Source: Candidatus Thorarchaeota archaeon
GTDB taxonomy: Archaea; Asgardarchaeota; Thorarchaeia; Thorarchaeales; Thorarchaeaceae
Direction of reading: 5' to 3'
DNA length: 64,000 nucleotides
Assembly: GCA_011364905.1 (NCBI GenBank)
Contig: RDNZ01000005.1
Span: 1 to 64,000, forward strand
Within the stretch, counting starts at the first letter, position 1; each line of letters starts with the position of its first letter. Below are positions 17,221 to 25,850 of the stretch, piece after piece. Under the pieces are notes generated by a model that searched no databases, was not told the origin of the DNA, and saw nothing but the letters and a program-made list of their open reading frames with translations. Made by a program: the position numbers and the translations under genes.

Positions 17221-19499
17221 TGGAAAAGACTGGCTGGCTCTTGGACTGCAGTGTGAACCAGGAAAAACATGCACTGACCCTCTGGATAAAGAGCGAAGAG
17301 GAGACCAAGGGTTACACCTATCGTGGATTTCAGCCCTCTGTTTTTGTAAGTACCGACCTGATGCGAAGTATGGACTGGAGTGAAACAGACATTCTGAATG
17401 CAGTCCTAGAGCATCCCAAAGTGGTACAAACGAAGATTGTGAAAAAATTCACCAGTGTCTATGATGTGGAGAAGACCCCAGTTCTGCAGGTATTCACTGC
17501 ACCAGATGCACTGCGAGAGGTTGCTAGAGACCTAGAGAGACTTCCTGGAGCTACTGTGTTTCATGCAGACATCGATCCGGTCCACCAGTTCTTCATCGCC
17601 AAGACTATGTTCGTCTTTGGACGTGTTAAGTATGAGCTGAAGGGAGATGAGATTGTCAATGTCGAGTGTCTTGACGATCGTGAGGACCCAAAGTATGAGA
17701 TTCCCGACCTTGTGGAGCTTGGGTTCGAGGTGTTCATTGACACCGAACAGATTTTCCCTAAGATAGAAGACAGGATACATCACATAGAGGTCTATTACAA
17801 AGAAGAAGTCATCCATATCGAGGACTTAGAGGAAAGGAATATTCTCTACAGATTTCAAAGCATTGTCGACAAGATAGACCCTGATGTGATTACCACGCGG
17901 AGAGGTGACGAGAGTCTCTTCAGGTATCTCAGCTTACGTGCCCAAGTCAATGGAGTAGAACTACGACTCTCGCGGGATGGCTCACCATTGAGGGTCACAT
18001 ACAGAGAGCCCCAGTCATTCTGGCAGTACAACCAGATTGTGTACAGATCAGGGACCCAAGTCACGTTGAATGGGAGAATTCACATTGACAGAGGAAAGAC
18101 AGGCATGCACTTCTTCTCTCCTGTGGGCCTAGATGGCGTCGCAGAGAGCTGCCGTCTTGCCTTGGGAAGACCACAGAGAGTCTCACGGATGACTATTGGC
18201 GCGGTGAACGCAGCTGTACAATTCTACAATGCTTTCAAGATGGACATCCTCATACCTCCAGTCAAACGAAACCCAGAGTTCCTCAAGTCACTCAACGAAC
18301 TGGCGGCCATCGACAGAGGAGGACTGATCCTTCAGCCACGGCCAGACATCTACGAGAATGTCGCTGAGTGTGACTTTTCGTCGATGTACCCAACCCTTAT
18401 GGTCAACAAGAATATCAGTCCCGAAACCATATGCACACGCACAGACTGCCCCTATGGTAAGGAGTACTGTATCACAGTCCCTGAATTGAGCTTCAAGATC
18501 TGTTCTCGCAAGAGGGGAATTGTATCAAAATCATTAGAGCTACTTGTCAACAGAAGAATGAAGTTCAAGGATCTGATCGAAGGAGGCGAAGATGCGAAGA
18601 AATACGAGTTTGTCCAGAACACACTGAAGGGAGTTCTAGTTTCATGTTTTGGATATCTTGGCTTCAAGAATGCAAAGTTCGGGCGAGTGGAGGCTCACAC
18701 TGCTGTAACCGCATTTGCAAGAGATGTCATGCTCAGGACCCAAGAGATTGGGGAAGAGATGGGACTGGAGATGATCCATGGTATTGTTGACTCTGTATGG
18801 CTGCAAGCTGAAGGCGCGATTGACTACGAGAATGTCGCGGAGTTCTGCAAACGGGTCACTGAAGATGTCAAGATTCAGATGTCGCCAAAAGGAGTCTACA
18901 GGTGGATGGTCATCCCATCCTCTCGCCTGTATCCCTCAGTTGCCCCATTGAATCGATACTATGGGGTCTATAGAAACGGAGGAATAAAGACGCGGGGAAT
19001 CGAGACCCGTCGGCGAGATACATGCTTGTATGTCGGTGACTGCCAGAAAGAGATGATTAAGACTCTTGCACGTGGTCGTGACAAAGCAGGGTTTCTGGAG
19101 CAGATACCAAGTGCGTATTCGGTGTGCCAAGAGTATATCAATAGACTGCATGATGATAATGTAGACATCAGAGACCTTGTCCTCAATGCCACGCTCACGC
19201 GAAATCCTCATGAGTATCGAGCCACATCAAGAGCAGCAGTAGTTGCTCAGCAGTTGGTCAAGGCGGGGAGAGACCTACATGCGGGTCAAAAGGTCAGATA
19301 CGTAATGACATCAGCAGACTCAGAAAACCCTATACGCAGAGTATGCGCGTTGGAGTTGTTTGATGGATTTACGAGATACGATTCAGATGCTTATGCGAAT
19401 CTTTGTAGACGCGCTTTTGAAAGTCTCATTCCCGCGCAGTATCTGAATTCTAAAATGCAACTGGATCCTGAACAGACAGCTCTTTTCATAGAAGGTTGA
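17220..19499 (+). CDS. polB2: Family B DNA polymerase, PolB2-like, with degraded exonuclease motifs
   Basis: The 759 residues carry motif A DFSSMYPTLM (Asp385), motif B KGVLVSCFGYLG (Lys470) and motif C as GIVDSVWL, where YGDTDS is expected. The first motif C Asp is Ile522, but the second (Asp524) remains, so the catalytic Asp pair could still work. In the exonuclease half, Exo I is FIDTEQ (Asp174, Glu176 present), while Exo II reads TTRRGDESLF without the NxxxFD pattern, and no Exo III YxxxD is seen. Four Cys around 405-428 may form a zinc site next to the palm. This pattern resembles the archaeal PolB2 group, described as partly inactivated and, in Sulfolobus, linked to damage response. Proofreading is probably lost. 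Confidence 0.85.
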   Translation: MEKTGWLLDCSVNQEKHALTLWIKSEEETKGYTYRGFQPSVFVSTDLMRSMDWSETDILNAVLEHPKVVQTKIVKKFTSVYDVEKTPVLQVFTAPDALREVARDLERLPGATVFHADIDPVHQFFIAKTMFVFGRVKYELKGDEIVNVECLDDREDPKYEIPDLVELGFEVFIDTEQIFPKIEDRIHHIEVYYKEEVIHIEDLEERNILYRFQSIVDKIDPDVITTRRGDESLFRYLSLRAQVNGVELRLSRDGSPLRVTYREPQSFWQYNQIVYRSGTQVTLNGRIHIDRGKTGMHFFSPVGLDGVAESCRLALGRPQRVSRMTIGAVNAAVQFYNAFKMDILIPPVKRNPEFLKSLNELAAIDRGGLILQPRPDIYENVAECDFSSMYPTLMVNKNISPETICTRTDCPYGKEYCITVPELSFKICSRKRGIVSKSLELLVNRRMKFKDLIEGGEDAKKYEFVQNTLKGVLVSCFGYLGFKNAKFGRVEAHTAVTAFARDVMLRTQEIGEEMGLEMIHGIVDSVWLQAEGAIDYENVAEFCKRVTEDVKIQMSPKGVYRWMVIPSSRLYPSVAPLNRYYGVYRNGGIKTRGIETRRRDTCLYVGDCQKEMIKTLARGRDKAGFLEQIPSAYSVCQEYINRLHDDNVDIRDLVLNATLTRNPHEYRATSRAAVVAQQLVKAGRDLHAGQKVRYVMTSADSENPIRRVCALELFDGFTRYDSDAYANLCRRAFESLIPAQYLNSKMQLDPEQTALFIEG

Positions 19500-19504
19500 T
19501 TTTT

Positions 19505-20881
19505 CTACTCAGTCACTGCGTGAGCTTGCATCGCAATCCTCGGTCGTAGTTCTCGAACAGGAATTCCCGTTTCTTTAGAAACTCGAAAGACATCGTCAGC
19601 TTCGGGCTTGATACTGAGAATACTCCCATCCACACTTCGAGAAACCTTCACGCGAACCATGTGTTCATTGCCATCAATCTCAAATCTACACACAATGGTT
19701 TCGCGTATTGCTTTAAGCCGCTGCCAGGTCGTATAACGAATCCCGATTGTACCAAGATTCCTGATCATAACGTCAGCAATACTCTTCAACCCGGCCTTAG
19801 CCGCAATGACCTTAACAACATAACAAGGACGGTTTTTCTTACCAATCGCAGGTATAATGGTCACGTCATAGGCGAGTCCTTCCTCAAGAAGCGTGTCAAA
19901 TAATGTACCAAGAGTTTCACCATCGACATCATCGACATTGGTCTCTATTACTATCACATCATCTTCGTTCCAACCGTCGATCACATTGGATGTCTCTTCG
20001 GCCTTAGCTTTGGTTTCTTTCTGCGCCTTACTTTCTTTCTGCGCCTTAGTCTCTTTCTGCGCTTTAGTCTCCTTCTTCTTCGGCTCTTCCTTTGCTGGTT
20101 CAGCTTCTTCCTTCTCCGGAACTACTGTTTCGCCAACGACAATCGACAGCATATTTGGAATCTTCCCAAGATCCCGTATACCAAAACCGAATCCTTGATT
20201 CTGTGCAACAAAATCGTCATGCGATTCCACAAACTTGTCTGCAATTGCAATTAGGAGAGCTGCACCAGTTGGAGTCAGCACCTCAGTCTTGGCATCGCCT
20301 TCGTGATGTGGAACCTTGTTTGCTTTAAGCAACTCTGAAACAGCTGGCACAGGAACTTCAAGCACACCATGTTCAGTTTCGATGGTACCACTCCCTACTG
20401 CAACGGCCGTTGAAAGGAACTCTGCGTCCCCCAAAAGGCCTGTTCTTTCAAGAAGATAGGCGGTTCCCACAATATCGAGGATGGTATCGATTGTACCAGT
20501 TTCATGGAGGAGTAATTCATCAATGGGTGTATCGTGAACTCGACTCTCAGCTTCAAGAAGCTCATCCAGCGCTTTTGTAGCAATCTTCTTGCCCTCTTCA
20601 CATAGCTCAACTTCTTCGGCAACTGAGTGAAGCACCTCTTTAAGTGAGATGGGAGTAAGTCGAATTCCTGTGTTCTGTGACACCTGAATCTGGCGACCTG
20701 TCATTCCAGAATGGGTATGAGACTCCATGTTTATGCGAAATGAGGGGTCATATATCAGAAGACTGGCAGCAACAGGGAGTAATGCATCATCTTCTCCAAT
20801 TAAATCTGTGAGAGCTGAAAGAAACATGTCGCCTGAAGCTCCGGCGGTTGCAACATCTATGAGCACTGTTTTCTTTGTCAA
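19505..20881 (-). CDS. larC: LarC-like nickel-pincer cofactor synthase with charged repeat insert
   Basis: The N-terminal region has IDVATAGASGDMFLSAL and LLHETGTIDTILDIVG, and the C-terminal region ETNVDDVDGETLGTLFDTLL; both halves are typical of LarC (DUF111). LarC inserts nickel into the pyridinium bis-thiocarboxylate cofactor used by lactate racemase and related enzymes. Residues 255-297, between the LarC1-like and LarC2-like parts, form a Lys/Glu-rich insert with four copies of KETKAQ or close variants. The start is TTG 20881 with AGGAGGATCC upstream. The gene follows the C1 cluster in the same direction after 150 bases, and converges on the polymerase gene with 5 bases between stops. 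LarA and LarB are not in this window. Confidence 0.85.
   Translation of the reverse strand: MTKKTVLIDVATAGASGDMFLSALTDLIGEDDALLPVAASLLIYDPSFRINMESHTHSGMTGRQIQVSQNTGIRLTPISLKEVLHSVAEEVELCEEGKKIATKALDELLEAESRVHDTPIDELLLHETGTIDTILDIVGTAYLLERTGLLGDAEFLSTAVAVGSGTIETEHGVLEVPVPAVSELLKANKVPHHEGDAKTEVLTPTGAALLIAIADKFVESHDDFVAQNQGFGFGIRDLGKIPNMLSIVVGETVVPEKEEAEPAKEEPKKKETKAQKETKAQKESKAQKETKAKAEETSNVIDGWNEDDVIVIETNVDDVDGETLGTLFDTLLEEGLAYDVTIIPAIGKKNRPCYVVKVIAAKAGLKSIADVMIRNLGTIGIRYTTWQRLKAIRETIVCRFEIDGNEHMVRVKVSRSVDGSILSIKPEADDVFRVSKETGIPVRELRPRIAMQAHAVTE
20003..20074 (-). repeat. Four-unit 18-bp tandem repeat inside larC
   Basis: The segment encodes KETKAQ, KETKAQ, KESKAQ, KETKAK (residues 270-293 of LarC). 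The DNA units are nearly identical, so the copy number may vary between strains. The repeat stays in frame and forms a charged linker between two domains. Confidence 0.8.
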
Positions 20882-21031
20882 ATATCGGATCCTCCTGTTG
20901 TTACTCCTCCATCTGGAACTATGTTCATCGTAACTTTTTCATTTTTTCTAACGTGAACTCCATATCTGATAATAAAGTGACATCCGACCCAGCCTAAATA
21001 AGATTGTCAGCTCGTACTCATTTCCATGAAT

Positions 21032-21811
21032 TCAACTCGTCTGATGTTTCCTCCACTGGCTAAAAATGGCCATGTACATGCATTCCGAGGGAGGAATCCA
21101 CATTTCTGCGGAATCAAATGACTGGTCGACAAACTCAACTGGAGCATCTCTAACGATTGCCGCTGGAATCGACTCATTTGTTTCGCCCATAACTGCAGTG
21201 CATGCAGATGCCAGATTATCAGCAATAGCTCTTCGCGTTATGCGCATGACATTCCCAAACAAATCCTTATGTCCGCGCTCGTCCACAACAGGGCGAAATC
21301 CAGAAACACCAAGAGCCATTCCAATGTTTCCCAATCGCAGAGGTTGTGTCCTGCTATCGATGAGGAGAACTCCAATCGTTATGCCAAGTCTACTCTTAAC
21401 CTCATTACGTAGTCGGTCTGCGCTAGCGCGGGGATTTAGAGGAAGAAGTGATGCATGACCTGGTGGTGAATTGGATTTATCGACGCCTGCGTTTGCCATC
21501 AGTGTATTGTTCTTGATTGTGAGCAAAACATGCGGAATCCCACCAAGAATGTCATCAGCCTCTTCTATGACAAGCTCAGCGATTTCAGGTTGCAGTTCGT
21601 ATTTCCTCGCTAGTTTCTTGGCATCCTCTGATGGTTCTATTTCAGAAAGACTGACAACTCTACCCTCAGTTGTACCAAGAGGGGTCTCAGCAACACCTAG
21701 AATGTCATTATCTTTGAGCTCGAGTCCAGATTCGTCGATGGCATTCAGAAGTACATCAATGAAGTTATCCTCTGGTAGGATAATTCGCGTCTTGACGGGA
21801 ATAACCTGCAT
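21032..21811 (-). CDS. cofE: CofE-like gamma-glutamyl ligase (F420-0 or pterin glutamylation)
   Basis: The 259 residues match coenzyme F420-0:L-glutamate ligase: IPVKTRIILPEDNFIDVL at the start, LGVAETPLGTTEGRVVSL, VDKSNSPPGHASLLPLNP, VLLIDSRTQPLRLGNIGMAL and the RPVVDERGHKDLFGNVM region. CofE adds gamma-linked glutamates to F420-0 using GTP. It sits 42 bases after marker protein 14, at the end of a cluster built around MetF and Mtr proteins. A CofE homologue in such a place might glutamylate the pterin carrier instead of F420; homologues have been reported to replace folylpolyglutamate synthase elsewhere. Sequence alone cannot decide between the two. Confidence 0.85.
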   Translation of the reverse strand: MQVIPVKTRIILPEDNFIDVLLNAIDESGLELKDNDILGVAETPLGTTEGRVVSLSEIEPSEDAKKLARKYELQPEIAELVIEEADDILGGIPHVLLTIKNNTLMANAGVDKSNSPPGHASLLPLNPRASADRLRNEVKSRLGITIGVLLIDSRTQPLRLGNIGMALGVSGFRPVVDERGHKDLFGNVMRITRRAIADNLASACTAVMGETNESIPAAIVRDAPVEFVDQSFDSAEMWIPPSECMYMAIFSQWRKHQTS

Positions 21812-21853
21812 CTTGTATACCCGATAAGGCTCGTAGATGACTGAAAGATAAAG

Positions 21854-23257
21854 TCATCCATGCCCCTTTTTTTGGAGCCTCATCCTCTGACCCATAATGC
21901 ATTTATCGCCCTTGCGGCCTCCCATAGGATTTTCTTTGGTGCCCATTGAGTTCATGCAACGAGCTGCGACAGCAGCGCCCATTGCTAGCCCGTCTTCAAC
22001 AAAGAGGAGGTCATGCGACGAGGACCAGCGTTCACCAGTCTTCAACCGGAGGCCATCCACGATTAGTTTCGGCTTATGTCCAGTTATGATTGACCTTCCT
22101 GTAAGACCGAGAGATGTATTCCTAAGAAGGAGTCCTTCACTGTCAACAATGTTGACGATTCTTTGAACGATATCAACCATGGCACAATCTATAGCAGTCA
22201 AAAGAACTTCGACTCCAGCCTCTGCAACGATGGTTTGACCCAGCTTTTCTAGTTCAGCGAGCTTTGACCCGTTTGTCCCAGCATCAACACCGATCAGGAG
22301 AACCTTAGACTCGTTTGCAGATTTTCCGTTCACAGGAACAGTTCCAAAACGGGTGTCGGTTTCTTTTACACGCTCCACTCGGATATAGTCATCGAACCAT
22401 TCGTTAACGATCTTCGTTTTGCTTGGATGATATGATTGTGGCAAATCTAGAACTGTCCCATTCCGCTCTGGAACCAAGCCAGACTTGCGAACTAGTGCAT
22501 CAGGAATTGCCCCAGCCAGCCCTACGAAGGATCCAATTGTCTTTGCGTAGGGATAACTATCGTCAGTAATGCGTCCTGCGAGAGTAGTACCGAAATCAAG
22601 AGTCATGACCGGATGCCGAAAGTCAATACTAGTACTTTTCGCCGCTCCTTTAATTCCCGCTGTAACTAATTCGCCCTCCATTTCATTAGCTACAATTGAA
22701 GTGTCTGATGGAGGCAGTGAACTAGCCACAGCACCGTCAAAGTAGACTTTCTTAAGCCATGTGAACTCCTGTAGATCAGGAGGGAGGTTCTCGGCCATGA
22801 GCGAAGCAGTCATTTTCCGCGGAGAAACCCCGGCCTGTAAGCACCCATCAGCAAGTGCTTGGACAATCACCCCGACTTCATCAGGGTCTGCAAATCCTGC
22901 TGTAACGCCTGTGGACCGGACTACAAAGTGAAGGTCGCGATCGATGTCTAACCTCGCCCTATTCAGAACTGTGAGAAGCACATCAGAAACCATCTCTGAT
23001 ACCGATTCACGAGTGAGGTCAACTCCAAAGATTGTCCTCCCGAAGATCTGCTCATCAGATTGAGGAGCGCGGACGTCTCTGGTCATTCGCACTTCTTTCT
23101 CAATCTCATAGATCTCTGCGGTCTTAAGATTGGTCGACACTAGAATGCATTTGGTGGTGGTGTTGCCCAGCTCAACTGACGCAACGGTATAGAAGGGACC
23201 ATTGCGGAGTGAAGATACTCCAATCGAGCGAGGTTTGATAACCTTATCTTTTCTCAC
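21854..23257 (-). CDS. Methanogenesis marker protein 14-like actin-fold ATPase
   Basis: The 467 residues start with an actin/Hsp70-type phosphate-binding strand, VASVELGNTTTKCILVSTNL, and continue with FVVRSTGVTAGFADPDEVG, FDGAVASSLPP, VANEMEGELVTAGIKGAAK and TLDFGTTLAGRI. These match what I recall of methanogenesis marker protein 14, a family conserved in methanogens and of unsettled function. The actin-fold ATPase character and its place directly after MtrH suggest a maturation or reactivation role for the corrinoid methyltransferase (inference). The start is GTG 23257, and 19 bases separate it from the upstream mtrH stop. Its presence in an organism with no sign of Mcr here is notable. Confidence 0.8.
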   Translation of the reverse strand: MRKDKVIKPRSIGVSSLRNGPFYTVASVELGNTTTKCILVSTNLKTAEIYEIEKEVRMTRDVRAPQSDEQIFGRTIFGVDLTRESVSEMVSDVLLTVLNRARLDIDRDLHFVVRSTGVTAGFADPDEVGVIVQALADGCLQAGVSPRKMTASLMAENLPPDLQEFTWLKKVYFDGAVASSLPPSDTSIVANEMEGELVTAGIKGAAKSTSIDFRHPVMTLDFGTTLAGRITDDSYPYAKTIGSFVGLAGAIPDALVRKSGLVPERNGTVLDLPQSYHPSKTKIVNEWFDDYIRVERVKETDTRFGTVPVNGKSANESKVLLIGVDAGTNGSKLAELEKLGQTIVAEAGVEVLLTAIDCAMVDIVQRIVNIVDSEGLLLRNTSLGLTGRSIITGHKPKLIVDGLRLKTGERWSSSHDLLFVEDGLAMGAAVAARCMNSMGTKENPMGGRKGDKCIMGQRMRLQKKGHG

Positions 23258-23276
23258 CGACTAGACCAACTCCATT

Positions 23277-24212
23277 CTAGAGTAGCTTCTTGTAAGGATG
23301 ACTATCAGGTGGTTCAATACCAAACTCAATTTCTGATGACTCTCCAGCAAAGGCATCTCCCATCGCAATAACAGGGAAGACACGTTCTGCATTCTCGATT
23401 GGACCATATAGCACATAATCAGCACCCATCATTTGAACAATGAGGTTGGAAGCTGCATCTACAGTCAAGAAACCCTCACGGTTGACTTTCTTGTACTTGC
23501 GCAACCAAGGCCAAGATGATGGAGCGTTGTGAACGCCCGATCCAGTGGGCAGTCCATAAATTGACTTCGAAACAAAGGTAAATGCGGCAGCTGATCCCGC
23601 TCCCGCACCCATTGCAGTCACAGCCGTGTCAATCAAAGGTTTGGAAACACCCAACTCTTTTGAAAGGTCAAGAAGTCCTTTGTCGAGGTTCAAAGCACCG
23701 TTCTCCAGAACCTTTCTTCGACCTGCAATTGAGGGATCTTGTGGATTGAAAGCTAGGAGTATCGCACATTCGTGCTGAATTTCACGCAAGGAGTCTAGTT
23801 CCTCTTCAGTTGCGGATACATTGAGTGAGTTGTAAATTGCACGATCAAGTAGCCCGACTTCCTCAGCATGTCGCAACCCAGCAATTCTAACCATTGGGTC
23901 AGTTGAATCGATGAGGAAGGGTGCGTCCGTAAGATTGGTGACAAAGTCGATGTATTTTATCAGCGCCTCTTCAGATTCAGAAAAAATCTGAATGAGTGTC
24001 GGATTGCCGGTCATAGCTGACATCTCATCTTGCCTTTGAATAAGTGATGCAGCCACGTCCTCCTCAAAAATACCTCTCCTGGGATCAGTGACAATCTTAT
24101 GACCACTATAGAAAATTGTTCCAGCTAAAACCGTCGGGGTCTCTCCAGGATTGCCGCCTATCCTGACACCACCCACACTATGAATTATCTGCTCTTTCTC
24201 AAAAACAAACAT
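23277..24212 (-). CDS. mtrH: MtrH-like methyl-pterin:corrinoid methyltransferase (second copy)
   Basis: At 311 residues it matches the length of MtrH. It opens MFVFEKEQIIHSVGGVRIGG with the GENPTVL-type strand, and carries SDTDAPFLIDSTDPMVRI-like strands, ending in the VHNAPSSWPWLRKYKK and MGADYVLYGPIENAERVFP segments of a TIM-barrel methyltransferase. MtrH moves the methyl group from methyl-tetrahydromethanopterin to the corrinoid of MtrA. It starts 5 bases after the mtrA stop. It is clearly paralogous to the copy at 24922 but not a recent duplicate: the two share the first ten residues almost exactly and diverge afterwards. It may use a different methyl donor or acceptor. Confidence 0.87.
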   Translation of the reverse strand: MFVFEKEQIIHSVGGVRIGGNPGETPTVLAGTIFYSGHKIVTDPRRGIFEEDVAASLIQRQDEMSAMTGNPTLIQIFSESEEALIKYIDFVTNLTDAPFLIDSTDPMVRIAGLRHAEEVGLLDRAIYNSLNVSATEEELDSLREIQHECAILLAFNPQDPSIAGRRKVLENGALNLDKGLLDLSKELGVSKPLIDTAVTAMGAGAGSAAAFTFVSKSIYGLPTGSGVHNAPSSWPWLRKYKKVNREGFLTVDAASNLIVQMMGADYVLYGPIENAERVFPVIAMGDAFAGESSEIEFGIEPPDSHPYKKLL

Positions 24213-24217
24213 GTGTT

Positions 24218-24904
24218 CTAAACCTCCCGTCCAAAAAGAATTGTACCAGTATCATCATCTTGTACTTCAATAGCAACTAATGACGGATTCTCAGCCACAA
24301 TGGCACTTGATTTGTGACTCGTCACCAAGGAGCCATTTGATTCAAAAACAACTCCGTATTCAGGAAGGAGTATCACGTCTGCTTCCACGCGCCTCCGCCG
24401 TGATTTCTTGGCAGTCACTTTAAACTCCACCCACATAGCACCTTTTGCGAAAGCCCCGGGGTCTTTGGAACTCAGCTCCTTTGCGGCATCTGCAATTTTC
24501 ATAGGGTCATTTGTGTTAATCATATCTATTAGTTTGACTTGTTCTCTAAACTGCTCTATGCCCTCCAGTGGGATATTTTCTATATATGGGATTGCACCTT
24601 CAGCATCAATTATCTTCCGTGTTTGAGGGTCAACTCCATTGTTGTAGAGTGCCCTCATAGATCGACCAGTGAGATGACCAGGAACTTCAGGCCCCGAGAG
24701 AATCAGAAATCGTATATTCGGATTAGAAATGACATTGATGATGACTCGTTCTATACCTATGTTCTCCGTTTTGCAGGAGCCAATGATCGCATACTCTGTA
24801 TCAACACTAATCTTCTTTCCAAGCGTGCAAATGGCAACACAATGGGAAGGTGTTCCGACCTCAAAGTCTCCTGATACAGGGGGCCATTCTTCGTTCTCGC
24901 TCAT
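24218..24904 (-). CDS. mtrA: MtrA-like corrinoid protein, soluble form
   Basis: The 228 residues open with EWPPVSGDFEVGTPSHCVAICTLGK, the usual MtrA beginning. The segment FLILSGPEVPGHLTGRSMRAL contains His77, equivalent to the His that ligates cobalt in methanogen MtrA. IIDAEGAIPYIENIPLEGIEQF follows. The C terminus (VQDDDTGTILFGREV) is hydrophilic and lacks the membrane helix that anchors MtrA in the eight-subunit methanogen complex. The start ATG has AGGAGGAAG upstream. Placed between two mtrH genes, it is the likely methyl-carrying corrinoid subunit for both. No MtrB-G membrane subunits are seen, so sodium pumping is not supported here. Confidence 0.88.
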   Translation of the reverse strand: MSENEEWPPVSGDFEVGTPSHCVAICTLGKKISVDTEYAIIGSCKTENIGIERVIINVISNPNIRFLILSGPEVPGHLTGRSMRALYNNGVDPQTRKIIDAEGAIPYIENIPLEGIEQFREQVKLIDMINTNDPMKIADAAKELSSKDPGAFAKGAMWVEFKVTAKKSRRRRVEADVILLPEYGVVFESNGSLVTSHKSSAIVAENPSLVAIEVQDDDTGTILFGREV

Positions 24905-24921
24905 TGGATTTTTGCTTCCTC

Positions 24922-25839
24922 CTATTCGTATGATGGCGGATCAAATAAAGGTCGGTCGATGTCAAGTGCACTGTTTGCTTCAGCTATAGCGGTTGCCATG
25001 GCATTTCCAGTCAATGCTACAGCTGTGAACACCTCTTTCGTGTGAGCCATAGAGCCATACATGATTGAATCTGTTGCAAAGAGTTGAGCTGTCACCGTCG
25101 ATGCAACGAGTGCTGCAGTCATAGTCGAGTCATCATCGAATCCGGGTTGTTTGAGAAACCTCCATGCTGATGGAGCGTTATGTGGACCTAGACAGGTGGG
25201 GAGGCCCAACTCAGATTTTATCGCGATAGTCGTTCTATACTCGAGTCCATAACCCGCTCCGACAGGCATTGTTGCTGGATCAACAAGCACCTTTCCAATT
25301 CCCATTGACTCAGTAAGACTAAGCACTTCCTTGATTGTTTCCATTCTGTCAACAAGTGTCGTTGCACGAGGGGTCCATCCCAAGACCACAGCCATGTCAA
25401 TGGAACTCTGCTGCAATGCCTCTTTCTCATCGTCTTTCATGGAAAGGTTGACAGAGTTGTAAATTGCTCTACTAGTGAGACCGGAGTCTTGACAGTACTC
25501 AATAGCCCTCACTCGTGCGTCAGCGTTTATAGATTCGAACATGAAAGGTCCTTCATAGTTGTCAGCCAGCCACGAGAGATGATTTTCGATTGCAGTAGGA
25601 GTTCGACCATATGCTTCGATTACAAGTGGATGACCAGTCTTCTCTACCATATGGAGACCAGAGTCAATCCACTGTTTTGCAGTAGTCTTGTCGAAGGTGC
25701 CTTCCCTAGTGTTCTTCACAATAGATTGACCTTTGAAGAATAATCCTCCCACAAGAACTGCAGGATTCTCTCCTGGTTGGCCTCCAATGGTTACTCCTCC
25801 AAAATCAAATACTCGTTGTTCTTTCTTGAAAACAAACAT
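24922..25839 (-). CDS. mtrH: MtrH-like methyl-pterin:corrinoid methyltransferase (first copy)
   Basis: This 305-residue MtrH homologue has MFVFKKEQRVFDFGGVTIGG, PAVLVGGLFFKGQSIV, GPFMFESINADARVRAIEYC, SRAIYNSVNLSMKDDEKEAL and CLGPHNAPSAWRFLKQPG. It precedes mtrA by 17 bases and follows metF by 11, so the order metF-mtrH-mtrA matches the expected flow of a methyl group from methylene-pterin to corrinoid. This makes it the better candidate for the true methyl-pterin enzyme of the two copies (inference). The fold is a soluble TIM barrel acting in the cytoplasm. Confidence 0.87.
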   Translation of the reverse strand: MFVFKKEQRVFDFGGVTIGGQPGENPAVLVGGLFFKGQSIVKNTREGTFDKTTAKQWIDSGLHMVEKTGHPLVIEAYGRTPTAIENHLSWLADNYEGPFMFESINADARVRAIEYCQDSGLTSRAIYNSVNLSMKDDEKEALQQSSIDMAVVLGWTPRATTLVDRMETIKEVLSLTESMGIGKVLVDPATMPVGAGYGLEYRTTIAIKSELGLPTCLGPHNAPSAWRFLKQPGFDDDSTMTAALVASTVTAQLFATDSIMYGSMAHTKEVFTAVALTGNAMATAIAEANSALDIDRPLFDPPSYE

Positions 25840-25850
25840 GGAAATTCACC

